In this document: piece after piece, positions 7,032-13,940 of the stretch | How the letters are laid out: the number at the start of each line of letters is the position of its first letter | How positions within the stretch are numbered: position 1 is the stretch's first letter | Origin: SHLQ01 sp964196045 | GTDB lineage: Bacteria; Actinomycetota; Acidimicrobiia; Acidimicrobiales; SHLQ01 | Direction of reading: 5' to 3' | NCBI GenBank assembly: GCA_964196045.1 | Contig: CAXMRH010000261.1 | Coordinates: 1 to 19,743 of the forward strand | Length of the DNA stretch: 19,743 nt | The notes under the pieces: generated by a model | Database searches by the model: none | What the model saw: the letters and a program-made list of their open reading frames with translations, nothing else | What the model was told of the DNA's origin: nothing | Position numbers and translations under genes: made by a program

Positions 7032-7850
7032 GTGGCCTGGAACCTCGACGGCCCGATCGCGCCACAGTTCGACCCGACGGATGCGGTGGCGATCACTCCA
7101 GGGGGCGGACGCATCGGCGCACTTTTGGGCGGGGCGATCGACAGCCGCCTGGTCGAGCTGTCGCAGATCGATGCGACCGAGGGGCGCGTCGTCACTGTCG
7201 AGTTGGACGCGCTCGAGGCTGCCGCTATCGGCGTCGAACCTGGCACGACCCTTCGCATCTTCTTCGCCCCCGCGAACCTCTTCCCGTCAGAACTCTGGGA
7301 GCAGCTACTCGATCGCCAGCCGGTGAAGATCGATATCGAACTCGTAGATGGTCGGTCTACAACGGCCCAGCTCGGCGAACAACCTGATCAAACGGCAATC
7401 AGCATCTCGGACGGCCGCTTGCTGTGCGAATGGTGTCCAACGGCCACAATGGTCATCTATGGCGGCGGCCCGATGGCCGATGCCCTTGGCCGAGCTGCCG
7501 ACTTCGTTGGTCGGAAGGTCGAGCTCACCGGCAGCACCGAAGCGGCCGTCGCCTTGGCCACCTCTCTCTCCCTTATTGATGGTCTCGTCGTAATGGGCCA
7601 CGACACCGAGGGTGTCGGTCTCGTCCTCCAAAGGGCGCTTGGATCGAGCGCAGGGTACATCGGGTCGATCGGACCGACTTCACTGCAGGAAGACCGCCGT
7701 GATTGGCTGGCGTATCGCGGGGTTACCGACACCAGCCGAATCCATGCGCCGGCGGGGTTCCCGATTGGAGCGAGCTCACCGGAAGAGGTGGCTTTGTCGG
7801 TCGTCGTCGAGATGATCGCGGTTCGAAACGGTGCTCTATCCGGCTATTGA
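7032..7850 (+). CDS. XdhC/CoxI-family molybdenum cofactor insertion protein, N-terminally short
   Basis: A 272-residue protein from the GTG at 7032, chosen because GGGAGGG (7013-7019) precedes it; an upstream GTG at 6975 would add 19 residues. The C-terminal Rossmann part is clear: VIYGGGPMADAL (141-152), GYIGSIGP (208-215), then RIHAPAGFPIGASSPEEVAL (236-255), the usual XdhC ending. The N-terminal half keeps only a GGGRIGALLGGAIDSRLVEL segment. The conserved ALATVV...GSxPR region that normally precedes it is missing, so the protein is truncated or strongly diverged there. XdhC proteins bind the finished cofactor, promote its sulfuration and deliver it to apo-hydroxylases. With mocA divergent and coxD-coxE downstream, a role in CODH cofactor handling is likely. 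Confidence 0.8.
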   Translation: MAWNLDGPIAPQFDPTDAVAITPGGGRIGALLGGAIDSRLVELSQIDATEGRVVTVELDALEAAAIGVEPGTTLRIFFAPANLFPSELWEQLLDRQPVKIDIELVDGRSTTAQLGEQPDQTAISISDGRLLCEWCPTATMVIYGGGPMADALGRAADFVGRKVELTGSTEAAVALATSLSLIDGLVVMGHDTEGVGLVLQRALGSSAGYIGSIGPTSLQEDRRDWLAYRGVTDTSRIHAPAGFPIGASSPEEVALSVVVEMIAVRNGALSGY

Positions 7851-7903
7851 TCTTGAGAGCGCTACGCTAGACGTGTTCGCCGTCACACTGAGAGGAAGCC
7901 CTC

Positions 7904-8194
7904 GTGACCGACACTAAGAGCGAAGAACCAGAGTCCACGGTTAATTACGGGACGGTGCTGAGCAATGTCTGGGACAATGCAGAGCAGGCGAACATCGACG
8001 CCGACTGCAGCCCCACCAAGGTCTGCCGTAACGCCCGCGAGTTCACTTTCGAAGGCATTGCTGACGAAGGCGAAGATCTCGGCACCTCGTGGCGCAATCT
8101 GCTTCAGCGGGAAGGCAAGCTATCGACCGAAGTCGCACCATCGATCCGAGATCTGATACTTGGCGACTCCGACCCTGACCCCGACGCCTGGTGA
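7904..8194 (+). CDS. Small acidic hypothetical protein preceding coxD
   Basis: A 96-residue protein that I do not recognise. It starts at a GTG with GAGGA (7892-7896) seven bases upstream, and its TGA overlaps the GTG of coxD (GTGA), so it is very likely a real, translationally coupled gene. It is acidic, with no signal peptide or membrane span. It carries two cysteines (Cys35 and Cys41 in DADCSPTKVC) and ends in SDPDPDAW. Its position between an XdhC-like gene and the MoxR ATPase suggests a cytoplasmic part in CODH maturation, perhaps an adaptor for CoxD; that is inference only. Confidence 0.7.
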   Translation: MTDTKSEEPESTVNYGTVLSNVWDNAEQANIDADCSPTKVCRNAREFTFEGIADEGEDLGTSWRNLLQREGKLSTEVAPSIRDLILGDSDPDPDAW

Positions 8195-9081
8195 ACCCGT
8201 CGAGCTTCGAAACGCCGGCAAGCGTCGGAGACTTACAGGATCAACTGCGCGGTGTTGGCTACCTCGCCGACCGCGGCCTAGGAACCGCATCGCTCATTGC
8301 GCTTCGGCTCGGCCGCCCGCTACTACTCGAGGGCGAAGTTGGCGTCGGCAAAACTGAATTGGCCAAATGCCTTGCGCAACTAACGGGCCGCCAGCTCATC
8401 CGTTTGCAGTGCTACGAGGGCATCGATACCCACCAAGCGCTCTACGAGTGGGATTACGCTCGACAGATGCTCCATGTACGGGCGCTGTCCGAGCATGAGC
8501 TCGCTGATGCGCAGACCGTCCGCGAGCTTTATTCCGAAGAATTCCTTCTCGAGCGCCCTCTCCTTCAGGCACTACGAGCGGGCAGCAACGCAGTTCTGCT
8601 CATCGACGAGATAGACCGTGCCGATGACGAGTTCGAGGCTTTTCTACTCGAGCTGCTTTCCGACTTTCAGATCACGATCCCAGAGGTTGGAACCGTGCAC
8701 GCGGAAGGCCGTCCGATCGTTATCCTCACCTCGAATCGCACCCGTGAGCTTCATGATGCGCTGAAGCGTCGCTGTCTCTATCACTGGATCGGCTTCCCGA
8801 CGGCGTCCGAGGAAACCGACATCGTGCAGCTGCGGGCACCTGAGGTCACTGAAACGCTCGCCAGGAAGGTGGTCGCTTCGGTCCAACGACTTCGAGACAT
8901 GGACTTGGCGAAACCGCCTGGAGTTGCAGAGACGCTCGATTGGGTCGAGTCACTCGGCGCGATCGGCGCCGATGATCTCACCGGCGAGACCGCAGTCGAC
9001 ACCCTGGGCGCTGTGATCAAGGATCGTGACGATTTCGACCTCGTCGTATCCGACATCGCCAGAGTCGTCCCGGGCGGCTGA
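8191..9081 (+). CDS. coxD: CoxD, MoxR-type AAA+ ATPase for CODH active-site maturation
   Basis: A 296-residue AAA+ protein. Walker A is GEVGVGKT (48-55), Walker B LLIDEID (136-142), sensor-1 TSN (180-182), and the arginine-finger region is ALKRRCLYHW (190-199), all typical of MoxR ATPases. In carboxidotrophs CoxD works with CoxE in sulfuration of Mo and insertion of Cu to form the [CuSMoO2] centre of CoxL; that role is taken from the family and from the neighbours here. The GTG overlaps the stop of the preceding small gene, and coxE follows four bases after the stop. Length and motif order are normal. Confidence 0.92.
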   Translation: MNPSSFETPASVGDLQDQLRGVGYLADRGLGTASLIALRLGRPLLLEGEVGVGKTELAKCLAQLTGRQLIRLQCYEGIDTHQALYEWDYARQMLHVRALSEHELADAQTVRELYSEEFLLERPLLQALRAGSNAVLLIDEIDRADDEFEAFLLELLSDFQITIPEVGTVHAEGRPIVILTSNRTRELHDALKRRCLYHWIGFPTASEETDIVQLRAPEVTETLARKVVASVQRLRDMDLAKPPGVAETLDWVESLGAIGADDLTGETAVDTLGAVIKDRDDFDLVVSDIARVVPGG

Positions 9082-9085
9082 CGAA

Positions 9086-10222
9086 GTGATAGCCCCAGCG
9101 GTCGACCAGAACATCGTCGACCGATTGGTCGAGTTCGGTACCGCAGTTCGCGAGGCGGGGCTACCTGTGGGCACCGACGACGTGCTGGCCTTCTGCGCAT
9201 CGGTAGCCGAGCTTTCGCCTTCCGACTCCGAGGATGTCTTTTGGTGTGGCCGGGCCACGCTCGTGAACCGACGCGATCACATTCCCATCTACGACGAGGT
9301 GTTCCGTCGGTTCTTTCTACACGTGCCAGATGGTGCCGAGCGTAAGCACACCAAGGAGCGCAAGGCGCCGCAAGGCTCAACCGGCACGATCAACGTGCCC
9401 GACGCTGAACCTGGCGATCGTGACGCTGAAGAACCGCCGATGGTTCTTGGCCTGCAGGCATCGTCGCTTGAGATAGAGCGCAAGAAGCAGTTCTCAATAT
9501 GTTCGGATGCGGAACTCGCCTCGGTGCGCCGCATGATCGCAAGCATCCGACTCGAACCACCGCGGCGTCAGACCCGTCGGTACACGCCCGACTCCTCCGG
9601 AGCGCAGCTCGATATCCGTCGGCTCGCTCGCAGCGCGATGAGCATGAAGGAAAGCTCGCCGAAATTGCTACGTATGGACCGCAAGCGGAAGGCCAGACCG
9701 GTGGTCTTGTTGCTCGACATCTCGGGTTCGATGGCTGATCACTCTCGCAATCTGCTGCAGTTTGCCTACTCGATGCGCCGCGCAGCCCAGAAGGTCGAGG
9801 TGTTCTGCTTCGGTACCAAACTTACGCGAATTACGCCGCTACTCGACCGTCGCAACCCAGACGCTGCGATGCGTTTGGCTTCCGAGCGCGTGCTCGACTG
9901 GGATGGTGGAACCCGAATTGGTGACTCGATAGAAACGTTCGTCAAGGACTGGGGCCGACGTGGCCTGAGCCGTGGTGCAACGGTCATCATCTGTTCCGAT
10001 GGACTCGATCGAGGTAGCCCAGCGACGCTGGCCGAGGCAATCGAAAAACTCGAACGGCTCTCGCATCGAATTGTATGGATGAACCCTCTTCATGACCCCA
10101 GTGTCGGAGCACCACCCACCCTGGCGATGGCAGTCGTTGGCCCACACATCGACGAGATTGCGTCGGGAAAAGACCTAGAAAGCCTCGAAGCATTTGCCGC
10201 AATGCTTCCGAAGATCGGATGA
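9086..10222 (+). CDS. coxE: CoxE, VWA-domain partner of CoxD
   Basis: A 378-residue protein from the GTG at 9086, four bases after the coxD stop. A longer frame from 9026 would overlap coxD by 56 bases without adding conserved sequence. The N-terminal part (about 10-40, REAGLPVGTDDVLAF) is typical of CoxE. After a polar linker, the C-terminal half is a von Willebrand A domain with an intact MIDAS: DISGS (211-215), Thr276 in DGGT and Asp305 in CSDGLDRG. The MoxR-VWA pair acts as a metal-dependent chaperone, here for the Cu and Mo centre of CODH. There is no signal peptide, so it is cytoplasmic. Confidence 0.9.
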   Translation: MIAPAVDQNIVDRLVEFGTAVREAGLPVGTDDVLAFCASVAELSPSDSEDVFWCGRATLVNRRDHIPIYDEVFRRFFLHVPDGAERKHTKERKAPQGSTGTINVPDAEPGDRDAEEPPMVLGLQASSLEIERKKQFSICSDAELASVRRMIASIRLEPPRRQTRRYTPDSSGAQLDIRRLARSAMSMKESSPKLLRMDRKRKARPVVLLLDISGSMADHSRNLLQFAYSMRRAAQKVEVFCFGTKLTRITPLLDRRNPDAAMRLASERVLDWDGGTRIGDSIETFVKDWGRRGLSRGATVIICSDGLDRGSPATLAEAIEKLERLSHRIVWMNPLHDPSVGAPPTLAMAVVGPHIDEIASGKDLESLEAFAAMLPKIG

Positions 10223-10229
10223 TGAACAT

Positions 10230-10526
10230 ATGAAGTGGAGCGTGTCGATTAAGGCTGAAGGCGACCGGCCAATGGAGCTCAAAGAGATCGTCGAGCTTGC
10301 CGATGCTGTTGCACGGCACGAAGGCGTCGCATCGGGTGTTGGCGCCATGAGCTATGGCGCTCAGATCGTCGTCGAGGCCGAGAGTTCTGACGAGGCCGTC
10401 GAGGTAGCCATCCCGCTGTTCAACGACGCTGTCGCCACTGCGGGTATTCCAACGTGGCCCGTCACCAAGGCTGAGGTCATTGGCGAAGACGAAGACTTCG
10501 TCGATGACGACGGCATTCCCACATGA
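10230..10526 (+). CDS. Small hypothetical protein downstream of coxE
   Basis: A 98-residue protein from the ATG at 10230, eight bases after the coxE stop; a start at 10194 would overlap coxE. It begins MKWSVSIKAEGDRPMELKEI and has a beta-alpha-beta pattern (SVSIKAEG, helix to HEGVASGVGAM, AQIVVEAESSDEAVEVAIP), suggesting a small ferredoxin-like alpha/beta fold, and ends in an acidic tail. There are no cysteines or known motifs. It overlaps the next gene by four bases (ATGA), so it belongs to the coxD-coxE operon. The function is unknown. Confidence 0.75.
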   Translation: MKWSVSIKAEGDRPMELKEIVELADAVARHEGVASGVGAMSYGAQIVVEAESSDEAVEVAIPLFNDAVATAGIPTWPVTKAEVIGEDEDFVDDDGIPT

Positions 10527-10963
10527 TCCGCCTCGGTTCGCTCGCCGGATATCCGTTCGAAGGTCCGCGAGTGCTCGGTGGATGGCAGCCGCTAGATGTC
10601 GGCGCGGTCTATGCCATCCTCTACCGAGCCGACGCTGAAGCCAAGCCGCACGACTTCGCTGTCATCGATGTCGACCAGGCCGACAACCTTCGCGACGCCA
10701 AACTCCCATTCGGCCACCTAAGAGCGAAGTGCTGGGAACGCCGAGCCGGCACCAAGTGGGGTGTGCACATCGCCACCTACGAAGTACCTGGCGGGTTAAG
10801 GGGCCATCGCGAACAGATCGTCAAAGAACTACTCGCCGTGTACAAACCAGGCTGCTCACCCGAGCAGTACGACCAGTCCTGGGAAGACGAGTGGATCCAG
10901 AAATATGACGCCCAGAACACGACCGGGCCACTCACGACGAACCGCGATCCGAATGTGACGTGA
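10523..10963 (+). CDS. Hypothetical protein with a degenerate GIY-YIG-like fold
   Basis: A 146-residue protein whose ATG overlaps the preceding stop. Residues 26-110 run in the order of a GIY-YIG domain: VGAVYAILY (26-34) in place of GIY; FAVIDVDQADNLRDA (45-59), where YVGxSxNLxxR is usual; a His/Arg at HLRAKCW (65-71); and an acidic helix HREQIVKELLAVYKPG (95-110) resembling the Glu-bearing element before the terminal KPxxN. The YIG tripeptide and its tyrosine are lost, so nuclease activity is doubtful; a binding role is more likely. This similarity is my pattern reading, not a database result. It is the last gene of the plus-strand arm and converges on the small membrane-protein genes. Confidence 0.7.
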   Translation: MIRLGSLAGYPFEGPRVLGGWQPLDVGAVYAILYRADAEAKPHDFAVIDVDQADNLRDAKLPFGHLRAKCWERRAGTKWGVHIATYEVPGGLRGHREQIVKELLAVYKPGCSPEQYDQSWEDEWIQKYDAQNTTGPLTTNRDPNVT

Positions 10964-11011
10964 GCGGTCAGATGTGGATGTTCAGACTCGAGGGCTAGAC
11001 GTCGAATCCAC

Positions 11012-11365
11012 TTACTCCGGGTTGTATCCCACGCCTTCCATCTGGCGGCTGCGGCGGCTGCCCATAGCTGGTTGGCGCTCGTAGTTTTCAGGCTCGGGCT
11101 CGTAGGTGGCACCCCTAACGATGTCTTCGGCGAAGCCGTAGAGCAGTGGCAAGGCTCCGGCGACGACGCCACCTGTACTGTTGATGCTCTGCAGGCCAGG
11201 CCCGATGGCTTCGGTATCGCTCTTTATCTTCCAGACGAGCTGAGCGCACTCTTCGAGCAGCGTCGCCACTCGGCCAAGCTGGCTACCGAGAACGAAGAGG
11301 AAGAACGCCAGGCCCGCAATCAGCAGCGTGATCGCGATGACAGAGAGAGTAACAAGAGTGTTCAT
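11012..11365 (-). CDS. Small single-span membrane protein 5 of the coxG-linked array
   Basis: A 117-residue protein. The N-terminal span (about 5-28, TLSVIAITLLIAGLAFFLFVLG) is followed by an amphipathic helix GRVATLLEECAQLVWKIKSD, then INSTGGVVAGALPLLYGFAE, which may touch the membrane, and a polar C-terminus rich in Glu, Arg and Ser. The ATG overlaps the stop of the preceding array gene (ATGA). It is the longest and last of five similar small proteins read in one direction after coxG. I know no family name; the architecture recalls short DUF948-like membrane proteins. A role anchoring or organising CODH at the membrane is inferred from position only. Confidence 0.7.
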   Translation of the reverse strand: MNTLVTLSVIAITLLIAGLAFFLFVLGSQLGRVATLLEECAQLVWKIKSDTEAIGPGLQSINSTGGVVAGALPLLYGFAEDIVRGATYEPEPENYERQPAMGSRRSRQMEGVGYNPE

Positions 11366-11649
11366 GAGCGCACCTTCTCGTAGACACGGCCCAAGAACAG
11401 GTGATGGTTCAGGCCTTCGTTAAGGACGCCCTCGACGCCGGTGGCGGTCTGTCCAATGAGGGCTGTGTCGGTGGTGTTGGCCGCAGCGGCTTCGAGCGTG
11501 GCCTTGATGGTAGCGACTCGCTCCTCGATGGTTTTCACAAACAACACCAGCAAGGTGAGTAATGCGACAACGGCGATGATCACAACGAAGCCACCGATAA
11601 CGGCACCCCACCATAGGTCTTCTTGACGGTCTGTTAACGCCAACAACAT
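11362..11649 (-). CDS. Small single-span membrane protein 4 of the coxG-linked array
   Basis: A 95-residue protein from the ATG at 11649, one base after the preceding gene's TGA, with GGGAGG just upstream; a longer frame to 11712 overlaps that gene and is rejected. After a short MLLALTDRQEDLWWG leader comes a membrane span (about 15-38, VIGGFVVIIAVVALLTLLVLFV). Then follow a helix KTIEERVATIKATLEAAAAN, a Thr/Gly-rich segment and a terminal NHHLFLGRVYEKVRS. Its TGA overlaps the next start. The function is unknown. Confidence 0.7.
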   Translation of the reverse strand: MLLALTDRQEDLWWGAVIGGFVVIIAVVALLTLLVLFVKTIEERVATIKATLEAAAANTTDTALIGQTATGVEGVLNEGLNHHLFLGRVYEKVRS

Positions 11650-11650
11650 G

Positions 11651-11917
11651 TCAGCCTCCCAACTTCGCACGGCCTCGAGCCAAGCCTTCGGTGATTGCGT
11701 TCGCTGAGTCAATCGTGGTCTGTAGCCCCGACAACGCAGAAGTGTTCACCACTGACTCTTCGAGCGAGGCGTTGATCTCGGTCGCTCGGTTTCCGATGGA
11801 CTTCGCCAACATCAATATCGGCACTACGAGGGCCACCACGGCCACCACCACGATGATCCCGATCGTGTAGCCAGCCACCCAACCTGGGTTCGACTCTTGA
11901 GCAAGTAAAATCATCAT
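11651..11917 (-). CDS. Small single-span membrane protein 3 of the coxG-linked array
   Basis: An 88-residue protein. A short N-terminus (MMILLAQESNPGWVAG) leads into one span (about 17-39, YTIGIIVVVAVVALVVPILM). A helix follows (AKSIGNRATEINASLEESVV), then a Thr/Ser-rich stretch and a basic end GLARGRAKLGG. The start codons ATGATG follow directly on the TAG of the preceding gene, with AGAAGGG upstream. Layout matches its neighbours: span, charged helix, Thr-rich region, second helix. There are no cysteines or haem motifs. The function is unknown. Confidence 0.7.
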   Translation of the reverse strand: MMILLAQESNPGWVAGYTIGIIVVVAVVALVVPILMLAKSIGNRATEINASLEESVVNTSALSGLQTTIDSANAITEGLARGRAKLGG

Positions 11918-12145
11918 CTAGATCCCTTCTGCGAAGTCGCGAACGGGCTTCAGGTTGGCGTTCACCGATTCGACTACCGACGGCACGGTAGAGGTCTTGT
12001 CGGCAATGACCTTCACCCCGCCGGTGAGTGCATCGAGCGTCTTGTCGACAGCCTTCAGATGCAGCACCACGCGAAACAAGCCAACGGCAGCAAAGAACAC
12101 GATTAACAGGGCGAGGAACACCGTCACCCAAGCAACAAACGACAT
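11918..12145 (-). CDS. Small single-span membrane protein 2 of the coxG-linked array
   Basis: A 75-residue protein, the shortest of the array. The span is at about 4-28 (VAWVTVFLALLIVFFAAVGLF). A helix follows (VVLHLKAVDKTLDALTGGVK), then TSTVPSVVESVNANLKPVRD. AGGAG lies seven bases before the ATG. No catalytic or metal motif is seen. It sits 9 bases after the stop of array member 1, whose helix has a very similar ILAGGVGAI segment, which suggests paralogy. Confidence 0.65.
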   Translation of the reverse strand: MSFVAWVTVFLALLIVFFAAVGLFRVVLHLKAVDKTLDALTGGVKVIADKTSTVPSVVESVNANLKPVRDFAEGI

Positions 12146-12154
12146 GACTTACTC

Positions 12155-12409
12155 CTATTCCGGCGGTAGTAACTTGGCGACCGAACCGGCGTAGCGCACT
12201 GCGCCATCGGCCACCTCAGCAACGGTTGTGTCGGTCTGGGCTAACAGATCAGGCGTCGTATCGAGCTCGCCAATAGCGCCCACACCCCCGGCGAGAATGT
12301 CATCGCTTGCCTTTCGGATGCGTTCAACAGCACCGATCAGTCGGCTGAGTAACGCCACCGCGACAAGGGCTGCAACAAGTAACAGGATGTTTCCTATCCA
12401 CCACAACAT
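12155..12409 (-). CDS. Small single-span membrane protein 1 of the coxG-linked array
   Basis: An 84-residue protein whose ATG lies two bases after the coxG TGA, preceded by GGAGG, so it is translated with coxG. The span is at about 3-21 (WWIGNILLLVAALVAVALL). A helix follows (SRLIGAVERIRKASDDILAG), then ELDTTPDLLAQTDTTVAEVA and a short C-terminal helix. It lacks a cleavable signal and would be a bitopic inner-membrane protein. The direct link to coxG, a quinone-related CODH partner, makes a membrane-docking or electron-transfer support role plausible but unproven. Confidence 0.7.
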   Translation of the reverse strand: MLWWIGNILLLVAALVAVALLSRLIGAVERIRKASDDILAGGVGAIGELDTTPDLLAQTDTTVAEVADGAVRYAGSVAKLLPPE

Positions 12410-12411
12410 GG

Positions 12412-13005
12412 TCAGCCTCCTACAGCTTCGGGCGAGTACGGCAAGAAGAATCTGCGGAAGACTCGGGCCAGCGCCATTTTGACGGCCTGGATGCCGATGG
12501 CGAAGCCGCTTGTACTCGACGCGGTTGCGGTTGCGTCGTCGGGGTTGAGCCCCGCCGCAATCGCGTCCATCCGGCCCTCAGCATTGATGGCAAAGTCCTT
12601 CAGCAACACCGCAGTCACATCGCCGACCAGACCTCGTCCGTATTGGGCGGCGGCGCCCGACAGGTTGAGATCCATCGTCACGCCGACCTTCGTGCCACCA
12701 GAAGTCGGGGTGAGGTTGGCGTCGACCAGCATCTGTGCCTGGCCGCGGCCTTTCTTCTCTGCGCCCGCGGCATCGATCTTCAAGGTGTGCTCGTCGTGGT
12801 TCCGTTCGAGAATCTTGGCTTGACCATTGAACTCGAGCTTCACGGGCCCAAGACCGATGACCACGCCACCGGCATACTCGTCGGGGCCGATCTCTTCGTT
12901 CAGCTGAGTCCCCGGGAGGCACTTAGCAACGCCCGGGATGTCGTCGAAGAACTCCCACACTTTGTCGATCGAATGATCAACTTCGAACTCGTCGGTAATG
13001 AGCAT
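12412..13005 (-). CDS. coxG: CoxG, SRPBCC/START-fold membrane partner of CODH
   Basis: A 197-residue protein. Residues 1-150 are the CoxG SRPBCC domain: FEVDHSIDKVWEFFDDIP and LPGTQL at the start, GPVKLEFNGQA (53-63), GRGQAQM and GAAAQYGRGLVGDV (118-130). A variable linker leads to an amphipathic, basic C-terminal segment IQAVKMALARVFRRFFLPY, fitting peripheral membrane attachment. CoxG has been reported to carry menaquinone between membrane and CODH in mycobacteria and is known to recruit CODH to the membrane. The ATG overlaps the stop of the upstream XdhC-YHS gene (TAATG), so translation is coupled. Length is normal. Confidence 0.92.
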   Translation of the reverse strand: MLITDEFEVDHSIDKVWEFFDDIPGVAKCLPGTQLNEEIGPDEYAGGVVIGLGPVKLEFNGQAKILERNHDEHTLKIDAAGAEKKGRGQAQMLVDANLTPTSGGTKVGVTMDLNLSGAAAQYGRGLVGDVTAVLLKDFAINAEGRMDAIAAGLNPDDATATASSTSGFAIGIQAVKMALARVFRRFFLPYSPEAVGG

Positions 13006-13931
13006 TAGGCCCCCTGCTGGCTTTCAAAGGCCGCCCGGCAACCCGGGCAGCAGAAGTAATATGTTTCGTCTCCGACCACGAGCGGATTACTCGTGGGCAC
13101 AGCGTCGACGGTCATGCCGCAAATCGGATCGATAGCGGAATCGGGCTCGGGTGCATCAATGGTGATGCTGCCCGTGAAATCGCCCGCAGCTCGACGCTGC
13201 ACGAGCTCGGCCAAGATGGCAACTGACATCTCTTTGTGGGTTGTGGGACCAAGGTCGAGTCCGGCGGGGATGCGAAGCGCATCGAGTCGAGCCGGGTCGA
13301 TCGACTGGCTCTCGAGGAACTCCTTGATGCTGGCCCCTCGCTTTTTCGATGCCACCACCCCTACGTACGCGGGTTCGGCCTTCAGCGCTGAGATCAGCGC
13401 ATCTTCGTCGCCATGGCCCTGGGTGGCGATCACGACGATCGAATTGGTCGAGACCATGCCTTCGCTGAAGTCGGGCCCGTTGACGAGGTCGACTCTCCAG
13501 TCGAGCTGGGCGGCCTGCTGAGCCAAGGTTTGTGACATCGGCGAATCGCCCACGATTACTAAGTGTGGCATCGACATGACGGGCTCCAAGTAGATCTGCA
13601 GAGCACCCTCTGATTGGCACGACATCTCGACGGCCATGGTTCCCTGCGGCAGCTCGCCAAATCGGTCGCTCGCCCCGAGCGCCAATAACCGCGGAGTTCC
13701 GGATTCGAGTGTTTTGACGGCTTCTCGTTTGAACACTGGTTCGGCACACGCTCCGCCGATCCACCCATACATTTGGCCATCAGCGGTATAGATCGCCCGC
13801 GCACCGTGTTGTCCCGACGAAGGGCCTTCACGCCACACCACCGTGGCCAGCACAAAAGGCTCGCCACGGCGCGCCAGGTCGACGGCGCGCTCAAGCACAC
13901 CCCAACCTTCGACGGCACTTCCAACATCCAC
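13005..13931 (-). CDS. XdhC/CoxF-family cofactor chaperone fused to a C-terminal YHS domain
   Basis: A 308-residue protein starting at a GTG nine bases after the coxL stop, with AGGACAGG upstream. The XdhC N-domain is seen in EGPSSGQHGARAIYTADGQM and GWIGGACAEPV (35-66). The Rossmann C-domain is HLVIVGDSPMSQTLAQQAAQ (123-142), YVGVVASKKRGASIKEFL (189-206) and GLDLGPTTHKEMSVAILAEL (224-243). After a short linker, residues 268-303 form a YHS-type module: DPICGMTV with Cys271, then YYFCCPGCRAAF with Cys294, Cys295 and Cys298. YHS domains bind or sense metals, copper included. CoxF-like proteins handle the MCD cofactor, so a metal-binding tail could concern copper for the Cu-S-Mo site; this is inference. 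Confidence 0.88.
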   Translation of the reverse strand: MDVGSAVEGWGVLERAVDLARRGEPFVLATVVWREGPSSGQHGARAIYTADGQMYGWIGGACAEPVFKREAVKTLESGTPRLLALGASDRFGELPQGTMAVEMSCQSEGALQIYLEPVMSMPHLVIVGDSPMSQTLAQQAAQLDWRVDLVNGPDFSEGMVSTNSIVVIATQGHGDEDALISALKAEPAYVGVVASKKRGASIKEFLESQSIDPARLDALRIPAGLDLGPTTHKEMSVAILAELVQRRAAGDFTGSITIDAPEPDSAIDPICGMTVDAVPTSNPLVVGDETYYFCCPGCRAAFESQQGA

Positions 13932-13940
13932 TGGCCTGTC

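Noticed and set aside
10974..11011. Possible bidirectional terminator between the convergent arms (GTGGAT and ATCCAC arms)
   Set aside because: The stem is only 6 bp with a 26-base loop and no T run on either strand; too weak to annotate.
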